Origin: Limnephilus marmoratus
Taxonomy: Eukaryota; Arthropoda; Insecta; Trichoptera; Limnephilidae
Length of the DNA: 64,000 bases
Direction: 5' to 3'
NCBI GenBank assembly: GCA_917880885.1
Contig: OU862923.1
Span: forward strand, 22,356,770-22,420,769
The notes under the pieces are model-generated. The model saw only the letters and a program-made list of their open reading frames with translations, did no database searches and had not been told where the DNA came from. This document shows positions 39,831-51,861 of the stretch, piece by piece. The first letter of the stretch is position 1. Every line of letters begins with the position of its first letter. The translations under genes were made by a program, and so were the position numbers.

Positions 39831-40787
39831 AATGTTCGGATATGGATTGCAAAAGTTTCCACTTCTGGGTACCTAGACCTATTACCTTTGCCATAGCAAT
39901 ATTATGTATATAACGTAACAACCCCCCGTCTATGAGACCTATGTAAAATACATTACAAAAAAAAACCAGAGAGAAATGAATTTTAAATTATGAACCTCCA
40001 GTATTGCCAGTTATGCGAGTTCATTCCATTGGACATTACGTTTATGCAAATATTTTATGGCTACACGTGAGCACACACCTCCCCTTTTTGTACGCGGCGG
40101 CCGAGCTACATTATTTACTACACATTCCACAAATAGAACTAGTATTATTATTATAGGTGGTAACAGAAATAATAATTAGCGCTGACGCCTGTAGCAGTTA
40201 TTTATCAATTAAAACGCATTATACAATTTCCTCACTTCCACAGTCCGCACGACATGCGATCACGTAGCTACCTACCTATCAAATTGCGGCTCTAGATGTT
40301 GGAAGCTGAACTAGAATGGCAACACCAATTAAACAGCTAATTACTAGAACGAATCTAATCAAATTATCTCTGTATGTTTTTTCTGTATCCAATAACAGGG
40401 TAGGAGGTTTCTGACCTTCCCCACCTTTATTTGGGTAAGTAACTTTGCTGACCTCAGCGGCGCTTTACGAAATAAATACAATTACCTAATTACGGCCCAC
40501 CTTTAAAGTACCGGTTAATTTATTAAATTGTCCCAATAATGTTCTGCTAATAATATTTGGATAATTTGTAGAGCGCCGTTTTTGTGAAAAATCACCTCAA
40601 GGATCTGAAATAATATTTTTTAAATATTGGTAAGCATTCGTTTAATATTATTTTTAACAACACGTAAAAGCCCTACGGGCGTATAATAGTTTAAAAAAAC
40701 GATGCAATAACTGTATTGTGGGAGAAATAATAATATCGAAAAGAATTATTAAAAAAAAATTATGTTTGTAAATAATTCTAAATCTGT
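39831..40787. other. Scribble intron 2, no feature seen
   Basis: AT-rich, no ORF, exon or repeat end recognised. A phrase near 40552-40590 ('ttggataatttgtagagcgc') recurs from 31982, hinting at a dispersed repeat. Confidence 0.4.
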
Positions 40788-40791
40788 TTAA

Positions 40792-42033
40792 GGCTCTGCA
40801 ACCGGGCCCGAAAAGAAGAAGATGGAGAGATACGAAATTACGAATGTTTGAAGAGAGCGCTAACATTTACAGCGACAAAATCGATGCGACATGTTTATAA
40901 AACACGACTCGTTTTAAATAGAGCAAAAATCTCTTTAAGATGAATATATACGTGAAATCCTATTTAGATACTATTTTGATTAATCTTTACGACGAATCGG
41001 CTTACAGTATGAACATCAAAAAATATGCTACGGATAAATTGAAGCTTTAACTACTTTATCTATGTATTGGAATTACAATAAAATTATTATTTACGTAACA
41101 AAAAATATAAGCGTAAACCACTAAAAAAAATGTTTTCTCATGACTTAACTATGAAGTAATGTAAGTAACAATTTTTAAAAAATACCCCTTTACGGCTAAG
41201 ACTATTTTTCACTTTATCTATGTTCTAACTTTTTTTCGTTCTTATAAAATTATGCACAAAATAAATAAAAACCACTTTTTCGCTTACTAGCCTCGTGCAA
41301 AAGGACGCTCGATTTTAAAATTTTGCAGGCATGAGATTCGAAATATTTCTAGCGTTTATATTCCTCTTAACAGCATTTAATGAAACACTGTAATTTTTTT
41401 CATAACTATAACTTGTAAAATAACTGAAACAAACGTGTTAATAATAATTTTTGGAGCATACTTTGCGATTTTTTTCTATCGAGGGAATCTTCTATCTTCT
41501 TCTTCTGTATAAATAAAAATGAATCGCCGAAATGTATGTACGCGCATAACTTCCGAACGACTGCACCAAATTGGATAATTATTTTTTTTGTTGTGTTCGT
41601 TATGGTCAGGACAAGGTTTGTATAAAACCACTGGTGAGCTCTGGCTTTGTATAAAAAAATGCAATGGGTGGCACCCAAGCTGTTTGAAAACTGAATATAC
41701 CGGGACTGAATGAATGGATTGCGGGAGGGTGGAACTCGCAAGGAGGGGAGTGGGGAAAGGAAAGGCGGTGTGGGAACGCGAGAGGGGGAAGGGGACGCGG
41801 GAGAGGAAGGGGAACGGGACGAATGGGAAAGGACACGCAGGGAGAAACAATTTCTTTATTAAATGACATAGCAACGCATGCCGGGAACCAGCTAGTTTTA
41901 TATAATTTGCGTTTCGGCACGGGCAAAGTCTAGATATTATCTTCAAGAATAACATATTTTTTTAAGAGCTTTAAAACTTACCGTGTTTAAGGGAAATATG
42001 TAATAAATCGGTACAAATCCGGGTTGCGGGCCC
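40792..42033 (+). mobile_element. TTAA-flanked element with nested Helitron (1242 bp)
   Basis: TTAA occurs at 40788-40791 and 42034-42037. Ends are GGCTCTGCAACCGGGC and, reversed, GGGCCCGCAACCCGG. No transposase. TTAA targets and short inverted ends fit a piggyBac-type MITE. It was interrupted later by the Helitron at 41488-41895. Confidence 0.75.
41488..41895 (+). mobile_element. Non-autonomous Helitron (408 bp), TC...CTAG, inserted between A and T
   Basis: It starts TCTTCTATCTTC after an A and ends CCGGGAACCAGCTAG before a T, with no target duplication. Two other copies of the host repeat (near 37308 and 58885) show the uninterrupted site. TC start, CTRR end and AT target are the defining Helitron features. 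A proline-rich ORF on the opposite strand is a by-product of its GGAGGG-rich centre. Confidence 0.88.
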
Positions 42034-42357
42034 TTAAGTGAAACCTTTATTTTCAGAATGATGATGATCCTGTACTGCTTTATTGATTCTCGGTCAAGGC
42101 CATCGATGCGAAACCTAGACTAGATTTAAACTAAAATGAATAATATTTTAACTTAGTCGATATATATTATTATTATCTCATTGACAATAATTAGTTATTT
42201 CACATGTTGACTGTTGATATACAGGCATACAGAGCTCCGGGCCAAAAAAGGCCCCTTTCTCTTTCATCATGAGTTTATAATTAGATTATTTTTGTAGAAA
42301 AAATGAATTTACTTGTTTCTTCTAACACAGCAAACTTATTTTGTGGCACCATTATGA

Positions 42358-42536
42358 TTGAAATTAATAGATTACTTCGTTTTTACCACTTTTATTGTTT
42401 ATAAAACCGACATGTTTCGTCAGCAAAGCTGACTTCCAAAGCAGCTTTGCTGACTTCCAAAGCAGCTTTGCTGACGAAACATGTCGGTTTTATAAACAAT
42501 AAAAGTGGTAAAAACGAAGTAATCTATTAATTTCAA
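42358..42536. repeat. Perfect 74 bp palindromic foldback
   Basis: Arms 42358-42431 and 42463-42536 are exact reverse complements around a 31 bp loop that itself repeats 'gcagctttgctgacttcc'. The right arm carries CTGACGAAACATGTCGG, close to the CACGAAACATGTTGG of the single-arm relative near 25305. Confidence 0.9.
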
Positions 42537-42934
42537 TGAATTTACTTGTGTTTTTTTAATAATTATTTGCAAGGGGGACACATGGCTGCAATACGGGGGG
42601 AGGATATTTACGGAGGATTAGGATCAGGTGAGGCAGTTGATAGACGTGTTTACATGGGTGGGGATTCCCGCATAAAAATTTCCGCGAGACTTATGATGTG
42701 ATTTTTTAATCATGGGACTTCTGAGTCCTTGTGGAGTTGGGACACCCTCAACCACTTGGGTATTCCAGGTGTATTAATTGTTCTTCATATATATATTACA
42801 TTAATTGACTGCGTCCCGCTTTTGCTCTACTTCGTTGGCATTAACTATCGCATCAATCCATTGCAGTTCAATTTCGGAGGGTATAGGAACCTATGAACCT
42901 ATTTATTAGAAAATCAGCACCTTTGTCTAGTTTT

Positions 42935-43257
42935 GTCCGGGCCTCTGCGGCGGGCGTGTCTATTCACCAACTGCGCGGCAGGTCGGATAGGGAGGGACTG
43001 GTTGAAGGAGACCTTTTGACCTCTCTATCTCGACTCTCAGAACATCGCATTGTATCGGGTGGATTCATACGTCCGTCACTCGTGTACACATTGACCCCCA
43101 GATTCCTACCCACCCCTCATACCTTTTCCTTTCCAGAACTTCCTCTCTTTCCTTTCTTGAGAAGACCCTCCACTCGGCATCCCTAAAGATGACATAGGCC
43201 TTGAGGGGAATTATTTTCCTCATGGCCTACTGTGTGAAGCTAATATACAAACAAAAA
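42935..43257 (+). mobile_element. SINE1 long form, 5'-truncated
   Basis: Starts at 'gtccgggcctctgcggcgg', continues through 'gagaccttttgacctctc' to the 3' hairpin 'cttgaggggaattattttcc' and the final 'gtgtgaagctaatatac'. Confidence 0.8.
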
Positions 43258-43688
43258 TTTTAACAAAACAAATAAACGACTACAAAAAATGCACTAAAAA
43301 GAAGAAAAAAAATCGTATTCTTCTACAACTTCATAATCAACTTACTTTTTCTACTCATCAATATGTAGTTACGATTGTTATTTTTGGAGTCGGTGTCAGT
43401 CAAGGTAGGTTTGTAAATACGTACATAGTTATAGGTGAGATGTGCTTGTATCGCACGTGCGACTTGACGAGGCGAGAGCGGGGCCGCGGCGTGAGGGGAG
43501 CTGTCAAGTGAACACGCCGGGCCGGGTACCTTTCCTGACACCGACTCCAAAAATAACAATCGTACCTACATATTGATGAGTAGAAAAAGTGAGTTGATTA
43601 TGAAGTTGTAGAAGAATACGAAATTATTTTTTAACTTTTTAGTGCATTTTTGGAAGTCGTTTTTTTGTTTTGTTAAAATTTTTGTTTA
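43253..43688. repeat. Long foldback element (about 150 bp arms)
   Basis: The left arm (43253-43405) includes 'tactcatcaatatgtagtta' and 'ttatttttggagtcggtgtc'; the right arm (43532-43688) is its near reverse complement. A GC-rich spacer with 'gcgagagcggggccgcggcg' lies between. From general knowledge the arm sequence is common in Lepidoptera. Confidence 0.8.
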
Positions 43689-43790
43689 TTTTTTGATTTT
43701 TAGTGAATCTGAAGTACACTAACTAATTTGTTTGAATTTGGGTAGACCTACTAAACGTGCTGCTCATATAGGAGACAGCCATAATTTAAG

Positions 43791-44220
43791 GAGGCGTCTA
43801 CTAATATCTACAGGAATTCCAAAAACTGAAAAAATCGAACTAATATCTATGAGAATCAAAGTGTTGACGAATATCCACAGCACAAACTGTTGATTAATAT
43901 CTATGAGAACCAAAGTGTTGACGAATATCTACAGCACTGGCAGAGGTTGGATTTGCAATTATGTATAGCATATTGGAATAACGTAATATTGCGTATGCAG
44001 TTTAAAAAACTTAATTTATGTAAATATGTATGTAAAAATCCCTAATATCGGACTATTGGACACATTTAGCTGATTAGTCCAACCTACGCTCTGTAGATAT
44101 TAGTTCAACCTACGCTCTGTAGATATTAGTCAACACTCTGAAGTTCGTAGATATTAGTTCAACATATGAGCTGTAGATATTCGTCCGACATACAGGCTGT
44201 AGATATTAGTATCTGGAGTC
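43791..44220. mobile_element. MITE-like element with opposed subterminal motif arrays (430 bp), copy 1
   Basis: TAATTTAAG flanks both ends (43782-43790, 44221-44229), an exact 9 bp duplication. Ends are GAGGCGTCTACTAATATC and, reversed, GACTCCAGATACTAATATC. Five copies of an ACTAATATCTAC/GACGAATATCTAC motif point inward from the left, and five reversed copies (CTGTAGATATTAGT) lie on the right, spaced about 25-35 bp. The centre is unique AT-rich sequence without an ORF. Such arrays would suit multiple transposase contacts. Superfamily unassigned; Merlin and Mutator-like elements make duplications of about this size. Confidence 0.85.
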
Positions 44221-44229
44221 TAATTTAAG

Positions 44230-44640
44230 AGATTCGGCCGAGTATCGTTAATTTGCTCCTGAGAATTGAAGAGTTCCGTTACTTTGTCATGGATCCCATA
44301 ATCAAAACCTAACCAAACTACCTTTGAAGTACATCCTTTCCAATAAAAAAAGAATCATCAAAATCGGTTAGCGTGTTATTGAGTTATTCGTCCATTTGTC
44401 GCGCACATACTTAATGCAAATTTAAGTCTTATATGGTTTTCTCATGGATGCCATTGCCGCAACTGGACCAAATTAAAATGGGACCACACGGGAAGCACCA
44501 GCTTTCAAATAAAAAAAGAATCATCAATATCGGTTCACCCAGTCGAAAGTTCTGAGGTAACAAACATAAAAATAAATAAAAAAAATACAGTCGAATTGAG
44601 AACCTCCTCCTTTTTGAAGTCGTTTAAAAAAGTCCAGAGG
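44230..44640. repeat. Lepidopteran-type dispersed repeat
   Basis: Contains two 'aaaaaaagaatcatcaa' phrases about 170 bp apart and ends 'gtcgaattgagaacctcctc ... ttttgaagtcg', phrases familiar from many lepidopteran sequences. Confidence 0.6.
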
Positions 44641-45300
44641 TCCGGCCTCTGCATTAAATTTGTTTTCGACAGCCTTTTGTCTGAGGCGAATAATGTATGT
44701 CCTCTCTAAAATTACTGATAGAATTACCTATAGGCATTCAAGTCTTCCTCTGTTTTTTTTTTTTTTTTTTTTATTTTTTATTGAATTATCGATTGCTAAT
44801 GCCAAAATAATTACACATTGATTTCCTAAGAAAAAATATTGTTGAAATAAATTTATATTTAATTTCTCTCTTTGATAATATTAAATAATGTGTATGTATT
44901 GACTTATTTTAATGCATATATATATAGGCTCAAGGTTTTCTTTGAGTATTAGTAAATATTGAAAAACGTGTTACAAGACGTGTGGCGCTACTTCAATCAT
45001 GTTGACTCGAATAACAGTCGCAAGAATTGAATTTGATAGAATTTCATGTTGACATAGTCTAAAAAAATAGTGATAGTGACAGTTGACAGTGTTGACAACT
45101 GACGGTGGTGCACGTTGACACATTTAGTAATCCTCTTTATCAGCGGCTGTCGGCTAATCGCACACACACTCACTGGTACAATAAGCATTGCATTACGCAA
45201 TGCGCTTTTGTCAAAATAAATTATAAAATAATATTGGGATGATGTTGGGAAGAACCACCTCTATTTTTATTTTATTTTTTATTCATCTTTATTAATTCTA
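44641..45300. other. Scribble intron 2, no feature seen
   Basis: Includes a poly(T) tract (44752-44773) but no gene or element border. Confidence 0.4.
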
Positions 45301-45545
45301 CTAGCAATTTCCCGGCATGCGTCGCAATGCCACATAATAAAGAAATTGTTTCTCCCTGCGTGTCCTTTCCCATTCGACCCGTTCCAATAACACCGCCCCT
45401 TCCCCTCATGCGTTCCCCCACCACCTTCCCCGCCTTTGCTCTCCCCTCTCCCGCTCTCCCATCCCGCCAACCACCCTCCCGCGTACCATATATTCAGTCC
45501 CAGTACATTCAGTTTTCAAACAGCTCGCGTGCCACCTATTACAAT
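45301..45545 (-). mobile_element. Helitron-like copy, 5'-truncated
   Basis: The minus strand ends GCATGCCGGGAAATTGCTAG followed by T, matching the 41488-41895 element in its last third and its 'gtttgaaaactgaatgtac' block. The 5' TC end is lost. Confidence 0.7.
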
Positions 45546-47341
45546 TTTTTAATTCAAATTTAAATTTTTCATATATTACAAATATTAATTTTTGTATATT
45601 ATAAGAACAATCAATCAAATTTGGTAACTAACACCTGTACCTATTTAAAATACCTATAATTCTTACTTGTTTAGAACTTCAAGTAAATTCATTAATTTAA
45701 AGAGTTTATTCGAAAATTGAATTTTGATTAAACAAATGGTTTGTAAAATGTCATTCTCAAATTGTGACATTTTTTAAAGTTTCGTAAGAGTTTTTGTAAT
45801 GATTAAAAAAAATTTCAGATGTATTGTCGTGATGGTTGTAATAATCCAGAAACCTTCGCGATGGTGGAAAGAGAATTTTGAAAGTTTCAAACATTTCCTA
45901 TGCTTAATATAGCTATACATGACAACTCACATATATATGATGTACACATATGTAAGCAAACATATTTCGATTAATATATATATATATATACATAGATTAC
46001 AATTGGTGATTTGCTATGCCTGTCTCACTAGGAACTCCTTTGTCGAGAGCAGGCGCAGTTTATAACACAATCTGTTTCTAAAAAAAATACAAATGGAAAC
46101 ACAGTATTACGTTTAAAATAAAAGACAATTAGCATCGTACCGATGCAAATGCATACTTGGCAAATGCGGGCAGTTATGCAATTTATAATAATAATAAGTC
46201 AGTTTATAACAATAATACAAATAACAACACAATGTTACGTTTAATTAAAATAAAAGGCAAGGCTAAGACTATTTATAGCTAGCAATTAACGACTGAGTCT
46301 TACAATACTGCGTATACCTTTGCAAACATAAGCGCGAGCCACTCCACGAACTATGGGAAAGTAACGTAGGATTTTAAACTAGATCACATTTTAAAAATAT
46401 AATACAGATGTCAACCACTCCATGAGTTAGGACCCTCCAAAAATTCTTAAAATTGCCTAGTTTAAACCAATTCGACAGATGTTTTAGTATACAAATTTGA
46501 TCATGTTTTTTTTAAAAAGCAAAACGTACACACATAGAATATTTTCTTCAAAAAATCTTAAAAATTTTTCCAGTTTTGAAGAAGAAAACGGGGGAAAACA
46601 AAACCTCGATTTTGACGAATTTATTTAGGTATAATCAATCTGAGATGCAGTTATCCCTATCGCTCAGTATTCGAGAGGGAGGAGGGAGGCAAGGGACAGC
46701 AACAGTTTTGTAATATACCTATTATTCAAATCTCTCGGCGCGCCCGCCTTAATATTTAAGTTTTGTGAAAGTCGTACACAAATTTTTTTAATATCCAAGT
46801 ATATACTATGAAACAATCGGCCCATTATAATAGCAGAACTTGACTACAACTTTCACATAAATTGAATTTTGACTTGGAAATTTGATGAATTGTTAAAATT
46901 TTGTGAAACAACCCGTCCTAACTTGTAATAAATGTCACTGACGACAATATTTTTATGTTTCGCAGAAACCTGTTGAGGTAAACTTGATTATTTCTTGGAA
47001 GGTACATAATCGTGGTACGTAATAAATCGATCGCGGTAGTAGGATTCGTTTTATTGCTTACTATTTTTACTACCCAGCTTTGCCCGAATTTTAAATGTGA
47101 TTTTTTTGCTGATTGTGATAATGCCGTACCTACGTAGCGAGCTGAAAATAGTGGGATTGACCCAGCTGACTGGAATTGGAGCTGATGATAGTCTTTCACT
47201 TTTGAATATGGTGGTTGCGGATGGATTCACGCGTTGAAACTAAAAATATCTCTGTAATCGCATGCCTCTGCTGCTTGCTGTCGTACGGAAGTTTGAGTCT
47301 CCCCTCTCATTGTCAATCACATCTTACTGATTTTTTCTCTA
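45546..47341. other. Scribble intron 2, no feature seen
   Basis: AT-rich, with a TA microsatellite (45976-45990). No ORF with recognisable content and no paired element ends. Confidence 0.4.
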
Positions 47342-47343
47342 TA

Positions 47344-47722
47344 CAGGGTGTCCGGGGGTAAAGTGCATTAAATTCGGGAGGTGATTCTACACGATAGTAC
47401 AAGTAAAAAATATAAATAACTTTTTTCGAAATTCCAACTTTTAGGGGCAGTTTTGAGGTAAAAAGATAAAATTAGTCCGGCGTGTACGGCCAGATTTATT
47501 ATTTTCCGCTGTTACGATACTGGCCAATCACAATCGAGTCGGGCGCCCGGCAGGCTCTCAGCAAGTAAGATCGTACCTCACACTTAGGATCTTTAGTAGG
47601 TACGTTTTTTTATATGGGAAAAAAAATGTTGGAATTTTGGAAAAAGTTGTTAATCTTTTTTACTCCTACCATCATGTAGAATCACCTCCCGAAGTTAATG
47701 CACTTTATCCCCGGACACCCTG
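47344..47722. mobile_element. MITE with 27 bp-class TIRs and TA duplication
   Basis: Ends are CAGGGTGTCCGGGGGTAAAG and, reversed, CAGGGTGTCCGGGGATAAAG, continuing through GTGCATTAA. TA flanks both sides (47342-47343, 47723-47724), fitting a Tc1/mariner-type MITE. No ORF. Confidence 0.85.
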
Positions 47723-47928
47723 TATTGTATCAAGAATACTGTTTGCGATACCTACATATTATATTGTAAATTTTATTTTAATTATACTCACTTAAATAAA
47801 TTATTCTTAAACTTATGTAAGTTTTTTTTGTTATAATTTGCAACGTTGATTTCCGCAATTCGTTGAAGGGGCAAATAGCCCCAGTGAGCGTAGAACACCT
47901 GTCCGTTGCTAATGTTATCGGCATCAAG

Positions 47929-48358
47929 AGATTTTTTTTTTTTTTTTACAGTGATTACCACACAAGAATCTCAACTGCTCCCGTCTGGAGCCAGTGAGAC
48001 TATGGCATCCCCAATTGGGGTATGTTGTGAGGCTGAAGGTAGTGGGGAGGGGAAGGAGGTGGGGAAGAGGAAGGTTGGGAAGTACCTGGCTATTCAGATC
48101 TGGTCACTAAACACGGCTAAAGCCATTTTCAAGCAACGTTTCAATTCTGAATGGTGGTCTTACACCAGGGCGATACTAATAGTATCTTCCACTCTGGAAC
48201 ATGCCGCAAATATACTATATATTATTTTAAATGAATTAATTGTGAAATAACACAAATTAATCAAATAAAATTTATTTGCGCATGCCGGGTTCGAACCCGC
48301 GACCTCCGGAATGTGAGTCAAGAGTCTTAGCCACTGGACTATGGCTAAGACTCTTGAC
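47929..48358 (-). mobile_element. SINE2, full-length copy with snap-back head
   Basis: Nearly identical to the copy at 20843-21243, with the exact B box GGTTCGAACCC and a poly(A) tail. The 5' end carries a 17 bp inverted duplication: GTCAAGAGTCTTAGCCA at 48317-48333 and its reverse complement at 48342-48358. Confidence 0.9.
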
Positions 48359-49504
48359 CAATTTTACGATTTGTATTGTAAAGCTACTCTATATCTTTAT
48401 AGAATGGCCCCCTTTAAGATGACACAATAAAATATATTCAGAATCTTAACGACGTAAGTAAAGAAGCCGTACCTACTGTCGAATTTACCCTACCAAACAC
48501 TCTAAAATAATGTGGGAATCTTAACGACGTAAGTGAAGAAAGCGGGTAAACAAATATACGCCCGCGGCACGGCGTATTGGACGAACTTACAGTCTAATTC
48601 GCCCTAGCAGGTCAGGAGATTCGACCTTTCCGCCGGGTTCATTTTAATTAATTCTGAAGAACGTGTTACTAATATTTTAGATGTTTCTAAACGAATCACT
48701 CCCGAAGTTATTAATTCATCGTCTAGAAAAATAAAATCTGGTGCTTCCCACTAAATTTATAGTTATATACTGGTTTTAAAAATTTCAAACCGTTGTACGT
48801 AAAATATATTAATGGTAAGGTCTTGGTTTAAATTTTTTTTATTATAGTTTTGAATTCGTCGGAATTAATTAAAATGTGAGTTTTGGGCCAACCGCCATTA
48901 TTAGGGTATTATACCCGGATTAACTAACCCCCAGTTCTCAACGCAAGGGCATTCCTTGTGAGATTTAGAAGTACTGGAAGGCTGTATTGTACAGTGCATC
49001 TCTACGTGCCTATTCCCACCTATGCGGTTGGTTGTACATTGATTATAATCTAACATAGTACAATCGTGTACCTACGCTTGACTCGTGGAGATAGCGATAA
49101 GAATGTGTGATAAAGGCGATAACGCTGGCAGTCTTTCTCGCATTCTTTACTCTAGTGTGGAAATTTTTGTGTACCTACTCAAATTATACGGATTTTTAAT
49201 GTTATTCCTCACACGTTTTTTAACTGTCCGTAGCTACTAGCCACACATCCCGGTTTGAAGACTGTTACGGGGTTGACTTTTAGGTAGGAAAGGATGAAGT
49301 TGGGTAGTTCTGGCCGTTCAAATTTCATTCCTAAATCATTTCAAGAAATACTGTATACGTATTAAAAGTCGTACTGCCAGGGTCCGCAGATATAATTTAA
49401 TAGTACACGATTGCAGACCCTGTACAAATCATGTTGACCCCATATTGAATTTGGCATTCACCTTGACTCTGTGACTCCTTGACCTGGCGGTCAGTTTCAT
49501 ATAT
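48359..49504. other. Scribble intron 2, with a short direct duplication
   Basis: GAATCTTAACGACGTAAGT occurs at about 48438 and 48511, followed by similar bases. No gene. Confidence 0.4.
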
Positions 49505-50150
49505 TCCCCTTTCTTAACAAATGATTTGCAATCTTTAGAGTGCAGACGTCAGGTGGGATTGCTGTACTTGATCCCTTCGGCACTTGTGTATAGTCTAGAA
49601 ACACTCGAAACGCACGCCATTTGTATACGGTTGACATTTGTCACATAAGAGCGGGTCGTTTCTACGACTCATTTTTTGAACATTCGGTTATTCAACAACT
49701 CGGCTGTGGAACGATTTGGTGGCCTCTGTGTTACCTCTCTCCTACTCTTCAAGACCCATGTTCACTCCTTCACACGGGCGTAGCCAGGTTTTAGTTTCGG
49801 GGGGCTTCAAGAAAATAAAACTGAAAACTCGTGTCGGGGGGGGGGGGGGGGGTATTGTCGGACTTTGTATTAGGTCCTTACATATGAAATTGGCGTTTTG
49901 CCGTACTGGCAACTTTGATCTCAAATATATAATTCATTTGTTTTCTCCTTAATTGTTTTTTTTCTTTGCGTCACTTAGTTTACAAAATGGAAAACTTGAT
50001 TATTGACGTTGATATCTTAACTTTTCGGGGGGGGGTTTGAACCCCCAAAACCCCCCCCCCCCCCTGGCTACGCCCATGCTCCTTCATCTCCTCAAAAAGA
50101 CCCTCCACATAACATCCCCAAAGATTTGTGGAAATGTAAAAAAAATAATT
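49505..50150 (+). mobile_element. LINE C 3' fragment split by a hAT MITE
   Basis: Left of the MITE are degraded blocks of the RT C-terminus ('tgtacttgatcccttcggca', 'caactcggctgtggaacga'). Right of it follow 'catctcctcaaaaagaccct' and 'cataacatccccaaagat'. The reading is broken throughout. Confidence 0.75.
49773..50078. mobile_element. hAT MITE (306 bp) with exact 8 bp duplication
   Basis: CTCCTTCA flanks both sides (49765-49772, 50079-50086). Ends are CACGGGCGTAGCCAGG and, reversed, CATGGGCGTAGCCAGG. Long G and C homopolymers lie just inside each end. Confidence 0.9.
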
Positions 50151-50269
50151 AATAAAGAAAGCCATTTCCAATTAGTCTTGTATCTTTTACCCATGTTTTT
50201 CTCATTTATTAGGATTTCGATTATTTATTTGGCAGCCACCTCTGATCTGGAGCTCCAAAATACCTGAAA

Positions 50270-50735
50270 AATACCCTCGACTCTGTGCAGAAACGGGCGG
50301 TCCGTTTAATAGATTCTCCCATCTTAACAGAAGGATTGCAATCTTTAGAGCACAGGCGTCGGGTGGGAATGCTATCCTTGTTCTACCGGTATTACAATGG
50401 AAAATGCTCCGAGGAACTAGCATCACTGATCCCTTCGGCACCGGTGCATAGTCGGGAAACACGCCAAACGCGTACCCAACATTTGTACACGGTTGACATT
50501 TGTCACATGAGAACGGGTCGTTTCTTCGACTCGTTCTTGTGTTCAACAGCTCGGCTGTGGAATGATTTGCCGGCCTCTGTGTTTCCTCCTTCCTACAACA
50601 TGGGTCTCTTCAAGACCAATGTTCATTCCTTCCTCTCCTCAAAAAGACCCTCCACACAGCATCCCAGATGACATAGGCCCTGAGGGAAATCATTTTCCTC
50701 AGGGCCTCCTGTATGGAGTTAATGTAAAAAAAAAT
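50270..50735 (+). mobile_element. LINE C 3' end: RT C-terminus and 3' UTR
   Basis: The frame 50285-50671 reads [20 protein letters not shown], then GMLSLFYRYYNGKCSEELAS and [19 protein letters not shown], ending STQHPR. The RLWNxLP end motif is typical of CR1/L2/Jockey-group RT proteins. The UTR has CCTCCACACAGCATCC, a hairpin (CCCTGAGGG ... CCTCAGGGC) and an A-run. It is 5'-truncated, as is usual for LINE copies. Confidence 0.88.
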
Positions 50736-51855
50736 TCAACCCGCGACCCGTACGTTTTTTGATCCCGATATTGTTGATTGGTATAAGGTGCTTTCTTTAC
50801 CATCTTTATGCGATATGCATCCATATTAGTGATGGACGGATATCAAAGTCTAAACAATAATTGCTGACATTTAATCGACGGAACCATCGATTCGGGGAAC
50901 ACTTTCGATTATTTAAATATGTGCTTCCCGAACGACAGTTTCGATGTTTCCCGTTTAATTAATCCCCACTCTACTTCGTATCAGTGAAGCCACCTTTGAA
51001 ATTTCACGAATTACAATTTAATCTTCGATTGTTAAACAGGTAATTAAAACGATTACTACTCGTCATTTAATTATTCTGAACGAGCAACACACCCATGTAA
51101 ATGTAAAGGGACTCGTTAATTTAACGTGATCATATTTTGTTTACGTTAACTGAAAGCTAGTAAGCGCGATGTTAAAGTTATTTTATTGCTCTGAAATTAA
51201 TCTTTTATTACCTTCTGGATCGTAAAATTATAGTTACCGTCGTGACTTTTCTGTTTGTGCTAGTTAATGTAAGCACACCCTTTTGTATTTGCACAAAACG
51301 TTGGCACTAGGTAACAAGGAACTAACTATTTATCATATACTTTGCTCTAAAGTTGGTCGACTTGTCGATGTTTTTACAAAGTGGCTTTCCACTTTTGTTT
51401 AATTCTCTTTAGATTCGTAATACAGAGACATTCGTATTTTAATGGTAGACTTGTGATCATGATGTTCACATTAAAGGTCTAGGCTAGTAGAAATAATCAA
51501 TCAGTATCTATCTGAAAATTGTACACAGCCATTCCAAAATTCATACCTTATTTGCTAATATGAAAAGATATTTTATTGTAGTTGTATATCTTGGTATTTG
51601 ATTAAGACGGTAACCGGTCCAAACAGACACTTCTAAAAAAGGGGAAAACGAAAAAAAAACTTTTAAAAAGTATATAAAGCGATTAAAAATTAGGTTCTTT
51701 TTATTCATTTTTAATGGCCATCTCTCTTTTCAAAAGAGTTTTGTTTAGTCATGCAACCGACTAAGACTAAGGCATTCTGTCAAGAAACTTGAGTGGCATT
51801 TGCCATAACGCCATATCCAAGATATTTCTTAATGTCCTAATTAAGTGTAAATATG
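50736..51855. other. Scribble intron 2, no feature seen
   Basis: AT-rich; no ORF, exon or element border recognised. Confidence 0.4.
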
Positions 51856-51861
51856 TTTTTT

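Noticed and set aside
41476..41955. 159-residue proline-rich ORF and overlapping minus-strand ORFs
   Set aside because: They read the complement of the GGAGGG-rich Helitron centre; composition alone explains the open frame.
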